DNA of 64,000 bases, from assembly GCA_048594375.1 (NCBI GenBank), contig JBMDXK010000018.1, positions 124,001 to 188,000 of the forward strand, read 5' to 3'. The DNA comes from JBMDXK01 sp048594375 (GTDB lineage Bacteria > Pseudomonadota > Alphaproteobacteria > Rhizobiales > Methylopilaceae). The notes under the pieces were generated by a model that was given only the letters and a program-made list of their open reading frames with translations, was not told the origin of the DNA and ran no database searches. The stretch's first letter is position 1, and every line of letters starts with the position of its first letter. Shown here piece after piece: positions 26,920 through 35,507 of this stretch. The translations under genes and the position numbers were made by a program.

Positions 26920-27495
26920 ACTGCCTGCGTTCCATACGTTCGCTGTGCGCTGGCCATTGACGGGATAAAGACCCACGCAAAACCGCATATACTTTTGCTG
27001 AAACCGCTATCTGGTTTCACTTCTAGCAGGAAATGCCCTGGAAAGCGGAAAAATACCTCTCTTTTCATGCTTGCGCTGCGCCGTTTGATTTGGAACGGAT
27101 TGATGGCACACACGACTCAATCTGAATGTTTTTTCTGCATTTATCCCCCTTGATTGTTCTTATTTTCAAAAATACAGGCAGCCAAACAAGGGTTTTCCCT
27201 CACAGTACGCTTTCGCACAATTTGGTACGGTTATGACCAAAGTATCAAATCCTCCAAAACCGTAAATCCCTTTATTTTCATACACTTATATTTTTTTGCA
27301 TAAATGGAACCAATTTTTGCGAATAGAAAACACCCTTGAAACAAGGCCATAAAAGCCCATTTCAACATTTAACAAATGTGATTTGCCGCATTTGTGACAC
27401 AATTGGGCGGCTTCTTATCCTCACATTCAAACGAAATAATCTTGAAAAAAGATTTCGGGTTACAAGAATATTAATAGATGAGAAGGCGCATTAAA
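26920..27495. other. Gene-free stretch upstream of the sigma-factor operon
   Basis: About 575 bases, increasingly AT-rich towards the sigma-factor gene. No gene with a ribosome site and family resemblance is visible; 60-95-codon frames on both strands look like chance. It contains small inverted repeats: TGAAACC/GGTTTCA near 27000, the dyad at 27372-27395, and a bulged hairpin CGAAAT...TTTCG at 27432-27457 in the presumed 5' leader. I looked for a NepR-like anti-sigma gene here and found none. Confidence 0.5.
27372..27395. promoter_or_regulatory. Dyad-symmetric site upstream of the sigma-factor gene
   Basis: ACAAATG and CATTTGT are separated by 10 bases. An overlapping dyad, ACATTT-AAC-AAATGT, lies at 27365-27379. 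Such spacing suits a dimeric regulator; the Crp-like protein encoded two genes downstream is a natural candidate. Confidence 0.4.
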
Positions 27496-28044
27496 ATGCT
27501 GAATAAGTCTTTAAAGAATGAGATCATTTCTTACATTCCCCAACTGAGATCTTTTGCTATTTCTTTAAGCGGCAGTGTTGATAAAGGCGACGACCTGGTT
27601 CAGGATACACTTTTACGTGCCATGGATAAAATTGCACTTTACCAAGAAGGTACTAATCTTAAAGCTTGGCTGTTTACTATTCTGCGGAATATTTTCTACT
27701 CTGATTATCGCAAGAAATCCCGCGAAGTTCAGGATACGGAAGGTTTTTATGCCTCTTCCATGACAGCGCCTACAACACAGGAAGTGCATGTTGATTTGCA
27801 AAATGTAATGCACGCCATGACAAAATTGTCCGATGACCAGCGTGAAGCGCTTACCTTAATTTGCATGAACGGCATGTCTTATGAAGAAGCCGCTGAAGTG
27901 TGCAATTGCCAGATTGGAACCATGAAAAGCCGTGTAAACCGCGCACGCAGTGCTTTGGCTTGCATGTTGGGTGATATTTGTTCTACAAGCTACGTTGGCT
28001 TTTTGCCAAATGGCAACCAGACAATGTTTGAAGCACGGGCATAA
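27496..28044 (+). CDS. ECF sigma factor of the EcfG type
   Basis: A 182-residue sigma factor with region 2 at about 12-75 (DDLVQDTLLRAMDKIALYQ, then GTNLKAWLFTILRNIFYSDY) and region 4 at about 105-160 (LSDDQREALTLICMNGMSYE, CNCQIGTMKSRVNRARSAL). These match the EcfG group, the general stress sigma factors of alphaproteobacteria. Those are normally held by NepR and freed by phosphorylated PhyR; neither gene is adjacent. A REC-Crp fusion and an HWE kinase follow on the same strand with gaps of 80 and 52 bases. Start chosen at the ATG with AAGGCG upstream. Confidence 0.9.
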   Translation: MLNKSLKNEIISYIPQLRSFAISLSGSVDKGDDLVQDTLLRAMDKIALYQEGTNLKAWLFTILRNIFYSDYRKKSREVQDTEGFYASSMTAPTTQEVHVDLQNVMHAMTKLSDDQREALTLICMNGMSYEEAAEVCNCQIGTMKSRVNRARSALACMLGDICSTSYVGFLPNGNQTMFEARA

Positions 28045-28124
28045 AAATACTGCGGTGTTATTATGCTAAATTTAAAAGTATGCGTTATGAGAATGTGGAC
28101 TTTAACATGTATCAAGAAGGTCCA

Positions 28125-29228
28125 ATGTCTGAAAATGTTCTGAACGGCCTTCGGGTGCTGGTTGTCGAGGATGACTATTTGCTGGCTCAAGAACTGTGCG
28201 CTGGTCTCCAGGATTCTGGGGCGCAAGTGCTGGGGCCTTTTCCTTCGCTCGAACAGGCAATGCCTGCTCTTGATGATCCCAAGCCTACAGATTGCGCTGT
28301 GCTCGACATCAATCTTGGTGGAGAAGTGGTATATCCGCTGGCTGATATTCTGCTGGAAAAAAATATTCCTCTCCTCTTTGCAACAAGCTACAGCAACTGG
28401 TCATTGCCGGAACGGTACAATCAGCTGCCGAAACTGGAAAAACCCGTTGATAGCAAAGTGCTTGCGCACCATTTGAGCGTGTTGATCGCTCAAAAAAAAC
28501 GCAAGCGTCCCAGCCCTCAGATTGCGAATAAATTGTTGAGCCAATTACCGGCTTCACAATTTGACCGGATTAAAGAGTTTTTTGACGAAGTGGAATTGAA
28601 TGCCGGTGAAACGCTTATTCCGCCAGGAGCCGACATTGAGCATATCTATTTTCCCTTATCGGGCATCGCATTAAAAATTGCTGATCCTGACAGAGGACGC
28701 ATAGAAGTGGGTATGATCGGGGCAGAAGGATCCATAGGGGCATCTTTTGCACTGGGTGTGCATGGGGGTGTCTATAGCTATCTTATCCAACATACCGGCA
28801 CAGCCTTGCGGATGGCCTTGAAAAATGTTGAAACCGCATTTCGTCTGGCACCCGCTCTGCGCCGTCTGCTCATGTATTATTCGCATATACTGACCGTACA
28901 AGCTGCCGAAGCCGCCCGCGCCAATGCTAACCACTCTATTGATGTACGGCTTGCCCGCTGGCTGCTTATGACAGCAGACCGGCTGGGCGACAACACAATC
29001 CCGATTACCCATACACTTTTGAGTGATATTCTGGGTGTGCGCCGAGCTGGTATTACCAACGCCACCCATATTCTGGAAGGAGAAGGCTTGATCCGCGCTG
29101 CGCGCAATATTCTCACCATCCGCGATAATGAAAAGCTGAAAGAATATGCGGGTAAATCTTATGGGATTGCCGAACAGGAATATGAACGGCTGTTTGTAAA
29201 AAACAAAAATAGCAGCAAATTTTTATAA
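28125..29228 (+). CDS. Response-regulator receiver fused to a Crp/Fnr-like regulator
   Basis: A 367-residue two-part protein. Residues 8-120 form a receiver domain with the acidic pair Asp16-Asp17, the phosphoacceptor Asp61 (CAVLDINLGG), Thr87 and Lys106. Residues about 145-260 resemble a cyclic-nucleotide-binding barrel of the Crp/Fnr superfamily (LNAGETLIPPGADIEHIYFP), and about 290-350 form a winged helix-turn-helix (LLSDILGVRRAGITNATHIL). Starts at the ATG preceded by AAGAAGG. The usual partner in this gene order would be PhyR, whose receiver is at the C-terminus behind a sigma-like domain, so this architecture is different. Probably phosphorylated by the HWE kinase encoded next. Confidence 0.88.
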   Translation: MSENVLNGLRVLVVEDDYLLAQELCAGLQDSGAQVLGPFPSLEQAMPALDDPKPTDCAVLDINLGGEVVYPLADILLEKNIPLLFATSYSNWSLPERYNQLPKLEKPVDSKVLAHHLSVLIAQKKRKRPSPQIANKLLSQLPASQFDRIKEFFDEVELNAGETLIPPGADIEHIYFPLSGIALKIADPDRGRIEVGMIGAEGSIGASFALGVHGGVYSYLIQHTGTALRMALKNVETAFRLAPALRRLLMYYSHILTVQAAEAARANANHSIDVRLARWLLMTADRLGDNTIPITHTLLSDILGVRRAGITNATHILEGEGLIRAARNILTIRDNEKLKEYAGKSYGIAEQEYERLFVKNKNSSKFL

Positions 29229-29280
29229 CCATGTTTTTGAAACGCAAGACCGCGCTTCAAAATGACCGAAGGCACATTAT

Positions 29281-32055
29281 ATGAATGCGCATGATGCACC
29301 ACAAAACTGGCCTTTTTGTGCAGGTGAAATGGCGCAACATATCCGCATGTTCGACTGGGATAACCACCCGTTGGGGAAAGTGGCGTCATGGAGCCCTTCC
29401 CTGAAAGCTTCTATCGGTTTGATTCTCACGCAGAGCTTTCCGGCTTGCGTGTGTATTGGTGAACACTTCACGCTTGTTTACAATGATGCCTATGCACAAT
29501 TGCTGGGAGAAAATCATCCTTTTGCCTTGGGCATGAATATTCAGGATGTGTTCAGGGCAGCTATTTTTACAAAATCTCTCAACCGCGCCAAAGATGGTGA
29601 AACGTTTTGTTTAAAAAACCAGTTCTACCCCTTCATGTATATTTCAAAGGATGGTGAAGAAATCTGGTTTGATGCGCATTTTGCGCCCATCTATGACGAA
29701 AGCGGCGCTGTAATCGCCCTTTCTATTCTGTATACTGAAAATCATCACGAGATGGACGCGGCCGCTTTACGGGAAAATGAACTCCGCACCCACAACCTGT
29801 TTAATGCCGCACCCGGTTTTACAGCTATTCTCAATGGTGAAAACGCTGTCTTTGAATATGTAAACGATGCTTTCTATGCCTTGGTGGGCTCTAGAAAGCT
29901 CATCGGAAACCCTTTAAAAGAAGCCTTGCCCGAGCTGGAGGAGCAAGGTTTTTTAAAACTGGTTGAAGATGTTTATCGCAAAAAACAAACGGAACACGGG
30001 CGGCAAGTGCCTGTACGGTTTTTTGATAAAAAAACCGGACTTTATCGCAAACGCTATGTCGATTTTATCTGCCAGCCTATTCTTGACCGCTCTCACCAGG
30101 TTATAGGTGTGTTCATCGATGGTTTCGACGTTACAGAGCAAAAAGAAGCGGTTGACTTCTCACAAGAAAGCGAACTGCGCTACAGAACGCTCTTCAATTC
30201 TATTGATCAGGGCTTTTGTGTCATCGAAATGATTTTTGATGATAATCAGCAACCCGTTGATTACACCTTTATCGAGATTAACAACCAATTTGAGACCCAA
30301 ACCGGGATGAAGGATGCGCTTGGCAAAAGGATGCGGGAATTCAGCCCCAACCATGAGCAATTCTGGTTTGATACCTATGGCCGGATAGCACTCAGCAAGC
30401 AACCCGAACGGTTCGAACATGAAGCGCGGTCATTAAATTTTACCTATGAGGTTTATGCTTTTCCTGTAGGCGATCAGACACCGGCTCATGTGGGAGTGAT
30501 GTTCCGTAATATTACAGAGCGCAAAGAAGCTGAACACATTCTCGAAAACAAAGGAAAAAAACACAATTATCTGCTGCGATTTAATGATGCTATCCAGCAT
30601 GAAGAGGAGAGTGCAGATGTCTATAGCGCCGCACTGCACATCCTTTGTGAAGAAATTAAAGCCGATAAAGCTTTTTTCTCAATTATTTTTAAAAACGAAA
30701 TTGTCATTTCGTCCCACGAGTACCCCCATGCAAGCTCTGTGGGCTTTGCCCATGCTTTTGGCGTTCCACCGCTCACCGCTACAGAACGCAAGCGCATGCG
30801 GCCTTTGTGTGTAAATGATGCCGCAACGACCGATGCCATTTCCACTCAAAAAAAACAGATCTACAATTCCTTAGGGGTAAAATCGTTCCTCTGTGTGCCG
30901 GTGAGAATTGATAAAGATACGATGCAATTCCTCACGCTCGTCTCCCACTCTCCCAAAGAATGGTCAGAAACTGAAATCGACATTGCATGTGAAACATGTG
31001 AGCGAACCTTGAATGTTGTAAAACGTATCCAAATGGATGAAGCTCTTGCAGAAAGCGAACAGGCACTGCGGACTTTGACAGAAAGTATCCCGCAACTGGT
31101 TTGGCGTTCTTCATCCAAAGGAAAATGCGTCTGGGCAAGCCAGCAATGGCTCGATTTTACAGGACAAACCACCGAGGAAGCCCTTAATTTTGGCTGGCTG
31201 GGGTGTATCCATCCCGATGATATTACCGCAACCATGGAAAGCTGGGAAAATGCCCAGGAAGCAGAAGAATTATATGTAGAACACCGGATTAAAAACGGTG
31301 GAGATGGACAATATTACTGGTTCCATACTCGCGCCCGCCCTATAAAACAGGCCTTTAATAACCAGAGCGGGTGGGTTGGCACCAGCACCGAAGTGCAACA
31401 TTTGAAAGAACTGCACGACAGACAACGGGTAATGGTTGCCGAATTGCAGCACAGAACCCGCAATCTCATTGCCGTTATCAAATCTATTGTGGCTCAAACA
31501 ATGGCCGCCACGGGGCCGACGGCAGCTTTTCAGGAAGAACTGAATCACCGCCTCGGACTGCTCTCCAGAGTTCAGGGATTATTGTCGCAGTCGGGCGAAG
31601 AACCCATCATGCTGGACACCCTCATCACCATGGAACTGGATGCCTTGGGCGTTGATAAACATGCCGCACAACGCATTACTGTAAAAGGTGCAAAAGTGAA
31701 ACTGCGGGATTCTGCCGTTCAGACACTGGCTCTCGCATTACACGAGCTGGCAACAAACGCCCGGAAATACGGCGCTCTATCAAGCGAAACCGGCAATCTT
31801 GCCATTGAATGGGCTATTAAAACCAACGACAAAGAACAAGATGTTCTCGCCTTGCAGTGGATCGAAACAGGTATCAACGCACAGCCTGCGAAAGAAGATA
31901 CTCAACGCACAGGCTATGGACGCGAGTTGATTGAAAAAGCACTCCCCTACACGCTTGGCGCAAAAACCGCCCTGATTATGAACGAACAAGGCGTACAATG
32001 CTATATTGATTTGCCTATTGATAAGAATATCAAACAACAGTCCACTGCACTGTAG
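29281..32055 (+). CDS. Multi-PAS HWE-type sensor histidine kinase
   Basis: A 924-residue kinase without an obvious membrane segment, so probably cytoplasmic. It reads as a PAS-like N-terminal domain (about 20-160, with HPLGKVASWSPSLKASIGLI), two more PAS domains (about 165-290 and 297-420), a GAF domain (about 430-590), a fourth PAS (about 600-715) and an HWE kinase core. The phospho-accepting His is about 724 in ELQHRTRNLIAV, the N-box is HELATNARKYG (about 821) and the Trp-x-Glu mark is LQWIETG (860-862). It ends a three-gene unit with the sigma factor and the REC-Crp protein. The signal cannot be told from the sequence; light, redox or a small ligand are possible. Confidence 0.92.
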   Translation: MNAHDAPQNWPFCAGEMAQHIRMFDWDNHPLGKVASWSPSLKASIGLILTQSFPACVCIGEHFTLVYNDAYAQLLGENHPFALGMNIQDVFRAAIFTKSLNRAKDGETFCLKNQFYPFMYISKDGEEIWFDAHFAPIYDESGAVIALSILYTENHHEMDAAALRENELRTHNLFNAAPGFTAILNGENAVFEYVNDAFYALVGSRKLIGNPLKEALPELEEQGFLKLVEDVYRKKQTEHGRQVPVRFFDKKTGLYRKRYVDFICQPILDRSHQVIGVFIDGFDVTEQKEAVDFSQESELRYRTLFNSIDQGFCVIEMIFDDNQQPVDYTFIEINNQFETQTGMKDALGKRMREFSPNHEQFWFDTYGRIALSKQPERFEHEARSLNFTYEVYAFPVGDQTPAHVGVMFRNITERKEAEHILENKGKKHNYLLRFNDAIQHEEESADVYSAALHILCEEIKADKAFFSIIFKNEIVISSHEYPHASSVGFAHAFGVPPLTATERKRMRPLCVNDAATTDAISTQKKQIYNSLGVKSFLCVPVRIDKDTMQFLTLVSHSPKEWSETEIDIACETCERTLNVVKRIQMDEALAESEQALRTLTESIPQLVWRSSSKGKCVWASQQWLDFTGQTTEEALNFGWLGCIHPDDITATMESWENAQEAEELYVEHRIKNGGDGQYYWFHTRARPIKQAFNNQSGWVGTSTEVQHLKELHDRQRVMVAELQHRTRNLIAVIKSIVAQTMAATGPTAAFQEELNHRLGLLSRVQGLLSQSGEEPIMLDTLITMELDALGVDKHAAQRITVKGAKVKLRDSAVQTLALALHELATNARKYGALSSETGNLAIEWAIKTNDKEQDVLALQWIETGINAQPAKEDTQRTGYGRELIEKALPYTLGAKTALIMNEQGVQCYIDLPIDKNIKQQSTAL

Positions 32056-32283
32056 GTTATGGTCTACTCCATGCGAGGGCATGGCTTGTGCCCATTTCCT
32101 CCAAATTTAAGGGATTTGAATCTCGCTTTGTCAGGTTCTTCTGCGGTAACCCGACCAACGTTTATTCCATGCTTCATGTTACACTCGCACAAAATGGTGT
32201 TTTTATTCGGAAATCGGCTTTAATTTTCTGCAATCCATACCTATTCTCTCTTAACGTTTGTGGAAGAATGGAAATACCCAAGA

Positions 32284-34200
32284 ATGAATGAAACACTCTC
32301 TGACCCGCTTGAACCATTTCCAGATAACGTTGTGGTAAAAGGGGCGGATATTATCCGCCGTTTTGCAAGCAAACTTCCCTCAACACCAGGGGTTTATCGG
32401 ATGATAAATGCCGGTGGGGATGTGCTGTATGTTGGCAAAGCGCGCAATCTCAAAGCACGCGTCACCTCTTATATCCGACCGAACGGATTAAGCCTGCGCA
32501 TCATGCGGATGGTGGCGCAAACTGCATCCATGGAATTTATAACCACCCGCACCGAAGCAGAAGCCTTCTTGCTGGAAGCAAATTTGATAAAAAATTTGAT
32601 GCCGCGCTTTAATGTCTTGCTGCGGGATGATAAATCTTTTCCCTATATTCTGCTTGATAACAGCCATAAAGCCGTACGCCTTGCCAAACATCGTGGCGCT
32701 CAGACCGTGAAAGGAGATTATTATGGGCCTTTTGCCTCCGGCACCGCGGTGAACCACACCATCACCGCCTTGCAGAAAGGCTTTTTGCTGCGCTCGTGTT
32801 CCGACAGCGTGTATGATAGCCGCACCCGTCCATGTCTGCTTTTTCAGATCAAGCGATGCGCAGCCCCCTGTACAAATGAAATCAGCCCGCAAGCCTATGA
32901 GGAACTCGTAAGCCAAGCGAAAGCCTTCCTGAATGGAAAAAGCCAGGCCGTGCGCAAAATGCTGGCCGATGCCATGGAACAAGCCGCCGAAACAATGGAT
33001 TATGAATCCGCCGCCCGCTACCGCGATCGCCTCTCGGCTCTGTCAGCCATCCAGTCGCAGACGGATACCTCTATCGCCAACACCTCCATTGACAATGCAG
33101 ATGTATTTGCCATTCATCAAGAAGGAGGTATGAACTGCATTCAGGTGTTTTTCTTTCGGGCGCAGCAAAATTGGGGAACACGCATCTATTTTCCACGCGC
33201 CGATAAAACATTGACTGAAGCCGAAGTGCTGGATGCTTTTTTAGGACAATTTTACGCCGATAAGCCTGCACCCGCCCTCATTTTGCTTTCCCATGAGGTT
33301 GAAAGCGCAGAACTGCTCAAAGAAATGCTGCAAGAACGCATGAAATACACTATCACCATCGCAGCGCCGCAACGCGGTGAAAAGCGCACCCTGATTGAAA
33401 ATGTAAAACGCAACGCCCGTGAAGCTTTGGGACGCCAGCTGGCTGAAACCGCAACACAAACAAAACTCTTGCAGGCAACGGCCGAAACATTCGGGCTAAC
33501 AACGCCTTTGCGCCGTATCGAGGTGTATGACAACAGCCATATTGCGGGAAGCTCGGCTATTGGCGCGATGATTGTAGCCGGTAGCGAAGGATTTTTGAAA
33601 AATCAGTACCGGAAATTCACTATAAAATCAGCAGACATTACACCCGGAGATGATCTGGGGATGATGCGCGAAATGTTGCGCCGCCGGTTTAAACGGCTGC
33701 AACAAGAGATAAAACCGGGCGATGCCGATGCGGCAAGCGGCGCACCGCTGTGGCCAGATCTGGTGCTGGTTGATGGCGGAGAAGGGCAATGGAAAGCCGC
33801 GCGTGAGGTGATGGAAGAACTGGATCTGGGAACAATACCGCTGATTGGGATTGCCAAGGGACGTGATCGGGAAGCGGGGCGCGAATTGTTTGTGATGGGA
33901 GGGCGTGCGCCGTTTCGTCTGGAACCGCGTGATCCGGTGCTTTATTTTGTGCAGCGTCTGCGGGATGAGGCGCACCGCTTCGCTATTGGCACGCACCGCG
34001 TCAAACGGTCTAAAGACACTTTTACCAATCCGCTGGATGAGATTGGCGGTATTGGCCCTTCCCGTAAGCGAGCGCTGTTGCATCATTTTGGCAGCGCAAA
34101 AGCGGTTGCCAAGGCCGATGTTACTGAAATTGCACAGGTGGAAGGCATCAACCGGCGTATGGCGCAAAGCATTTATGACTTTTTCAATGCTCGCCCATGA
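32284..34200 (+). CDS. uvrC: Excinuclease ABC subunit C
   Basis: Makes both incisions in nucleotide-excision repair after UvrAB recognition. The 638 residues carry the GIY-YIG nuclease (STPGVYRMINAGGDVLYVGK), a Cys-rich part, the UvrB-binding UVR motif (about 205-240), the RNase H-like nuclease (VYDNSHIAGSSAIGAMI and LVLVDGGEGQW) and a C-terminal double helix-hairpin-helix ending in the IYDFFN segment. I use the ATG at 32284; an upstream in-frame GTG at 32260 lacks a ribosome site. About 230 bases separate it from the kinase gene. Confidence 0.97.
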   Translation: MNETLSDPLEPFPDNVVVKGADIIRRFASKLPSTPGVYRMINAGGDVLYVGKARNLKARVTSYIRPNGLSLRIMRMVAQTASMEFITTRTEAEAFLLEANLIKNLMPRFNVLLRDDKSFPYILLDNSHKAVRLAKHRGAQTVKGDYYGPFASGTAVNHTITALQKGFLLRSCSDSVYDSRTRPCLLFQIKRCAAPCTNEISPQAYEELVSQAKAFLNGKSQAVRKMLADAMEQAAETMDYESAARYRDRLSALSAIQSQTDTSIANTSIDNADVFAIHQEGGMNCIQVFFFRAQQNWGTRIYFPRADKTLTEAEVLDAFLGQFYADKPAPALILLSHEVESAELLKEMLQERMKYTITIAAPQRGEKRTLIENVKRNAREALGRQLAETATQTKLLQATAETFGLTTPLRRIEVYDNSHIAGSSAIGAMIVAGSEGFLKNQYRKFTIKSADITPGDDLGMMREMLRRRFKRLQQEIKPGDADAASGAPLWPDLVLVDGGEGQWKAAREVMEELDLGTIPLIGIAKGRDREAGRELFVMGGRAPFRLEPRDPVLYFVQRLRDEAHRFAIGTHRVKRSKDTFTNPLDEIGGIGPSRKRALLHHFGSAKAVAKADVTEIAQVEGINRRMAQSIYDFFNARP

Positions 34201-34271
34201 AATTTGCCACGGAAGGATGACAGTGATTCATGGCTTGCGTAAAAGCGCATAATCCTTTAGGGAAGAGGCGT

Positions 34272-34308
34272 GGAATGGTGTCCGACACCCCTGGAGGTGC
34301 GCCATTCC
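34272..34308 (+). promoter_or_regulatory. Structured leader hairpin before the L25 gene
   Basis: GGAATGG and CCATTCC form the outer stem and CACC/GGTG an inner stem, followed by GTTTTATT. It lies 70 bases after the uvrC stop and 24 bases before the L25 start. It could be the uvrC terminator, a read-through attenuator, or an autoregulatory leader for the ribosomal protein. Confidence 0.5.
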
Positions 34309-34332
34309 GTTTTATTGAATTGGAGATTTAAA

Positions 34333-34635
34333 ATGAGCGATACAATTACGCTTGAAGCCCAGTTGCGTGAGAAGGTCGGCAAGGGGGCCGCGCGCGCTGT
34401 TCGTTTGCAAGGTCTTACACCGGCCGTTATTTATGGCGATAAAAAAGAACCCGTGTCCATTACTCTGGATACAAAGAATTTGACAAAAGTTGTCAAGGCT
34501 GGCGGCTTTAAAAGCAAAAACATTGACATTACAGTTGATGGCAAAAAAGAAACTGTGGTCGCACGCGACATCCAGTTCCATCCTGTAAAAGACACAGTGC
34601 GTCACGTTGATTTCCTGCGCGTTGCAGGCAAATAA
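34333..34635 (+). CDS. rplY: Ribosomal protein L25, short form
   Basis: Binds 5S rRNA in the large subunit. The 100 residues correspond to the N-terminal RNA-binding domain (LREKVGKGAARAVRLQGLTP, then AVIYGDKKEPVSITL and FHPVKDTVRHVDFLRV). Most alphaproteobacterial L25 proteins are the CTC type of about 200 residues with a second domain; here the frame ends five residues after HVDFL. The match to the first domain is complete, and a terminator follows directly, so this looks like a settled short form. TTGGAGATTTAAA precedes the ATG. pth follows, the usual L25-pth-ychF order. Confidence 0.9.
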   Translation: MSDTITLEAQLREKVGKGAARAVRLQGLTPAVIYGDKKEPVSITLDTKNLTKVVKAGGFKSKNIDITVDGKKETVVARDIQFHPVKDTVRHVDFLRVAGK

Positions 34636-34653
34636 ACCCACTGATGCTGTTGC

Positions 34654-34685
34654 AAGGCACCACTTCCTCGCGGAGGTGGTGCTTT
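34654..34685 (+). terminator. Terminator after L25
   Basis: A stem of about 14 pairs from AAGGCACCACTTCC, with a four-base loop and a CTTTCG tail. It is stable but has a weak U-run. Confidence 0.6.
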
Positions 34686-34810
34686 CGTCATAAAAACGCA
34701 GATGGAATGCAATGACACTATTTCTGCGTTTCAAATCTTTTATATCACGCATCCTGTGTTTAAAAATACACACAAATGCTTCTGCCGCACTGCCTGAAAC
34801 GGGTCACCCC

Positions 34811-35425
34811 ATGCTTTTGTTTGTTGGTCTGGGTAATATCGGGGCGCAATACGCCGCAAACCGGCATAATATTGGCTTTATGGCCGTGGATTGCATTGCC
34901 CGGAAATACAGCTTTTCGCCATGGCGCAGCCGCTTTCAGGGGCAGATTTCAGAAGGCACCATTGGCGCACAGCGTGTCATCCTGCTCAAACCTTCCACCT
35001 ATATGAATGAATCCGGCAGGGCAGCACAAGAAGCCGCCCGGTTTTATAAAATTGCGGTGGGTGATGTGGTGGCGTTTCACGATGAGCTGGATCTTGCTCC
35101 CGCCAAGGTGCGTGTAAAAATCGGCGGCGGCAATGCGGGGCATAATGGCCTGAAATCCCTGACATCCCATCTGGGGAATGATTATGTGCGTGTGCGGCTT
35201 GGCATTGGCCATCCGGGTGATAAAAACCGGGTACACAGCTATGTTCTGGGTGATTTTGCCAAGGCGGAACTGCCGTGGGTGGATGCGGTGATGGATGGTA
35301 TTGCTGCCCATGCCGAGACATTAGCGGCCAAAAAAGGCGATCAATTCCAGAACAATGTGCATCAGTTTCTGGATGCCGCCGGTATCCGCAATCCGGCAGT
35401 CGTGGGGGCAACCAGCGCTGCCTGA
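34811..35425 (+). CDS. pth: Peptidyl-tRNA hydrolase
   Basis: Frees tRNA from stalled peptidyl-tRNA. With the ATG at 34811 the product is 204 residues, the family length, and begins MLLFVGLGNIGAQYAANRHN. The catalytic His is in NRHNIGF, the conserved Asp in FHDELDL, and KIGGGNAGHNGLKS is the tRNA-binding block. The frame is open for 33 codons further upstream, without resemblance to the family. Followed by ychF after 82 bases, as in many bacteria. Confidence 0.95.
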   Translation: MLLFVGLGNIGAQYAANRHNIGFMAVDCIARKYSFSPWRSRFQGQISEGTIGAQRVILLKPSTYMNESGRAAQEAARFYKIAVGDVVAFHDELDLAPAKVRVKIGGGNAGHNGLKSLTSHLGNDYVRVRLGIGHPGDKNRVHSYVLGDFAKAELPWVDAVMDGIAAHAETLAAKKGDQFQNNVHQFLDAAGIRNPAVVGATSAA

Positions 35426-35507
35426 ATATACAACCGTTTCCTTGAGGGAAACAGGAATTACAAAAAATCTTGCTCGCAGTATAACGGGGCGCAACGGAGT
35501 TTAGAAC

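Noticed and set aside
26877..27113. A 78-codon frame on the minus strand after mutT
   Set aside because: Includes the mutT terminator hairpin and has no ribosome site or family match.
26883..27495. A NepR anti-sigma gene or an EcfG-type promoter (GGAAC with GTT 16-17 bases later)
   Set aside because: No NepR-like frame is visible, and the GGAAC occurrences at 26907, 27092 and 27306 lack a matching -10 element.
32077..32093. Hairpin GGGCA...TGCCC after the kinase gene as a terminator
   Set aside because: Only five pairs and no U-run.
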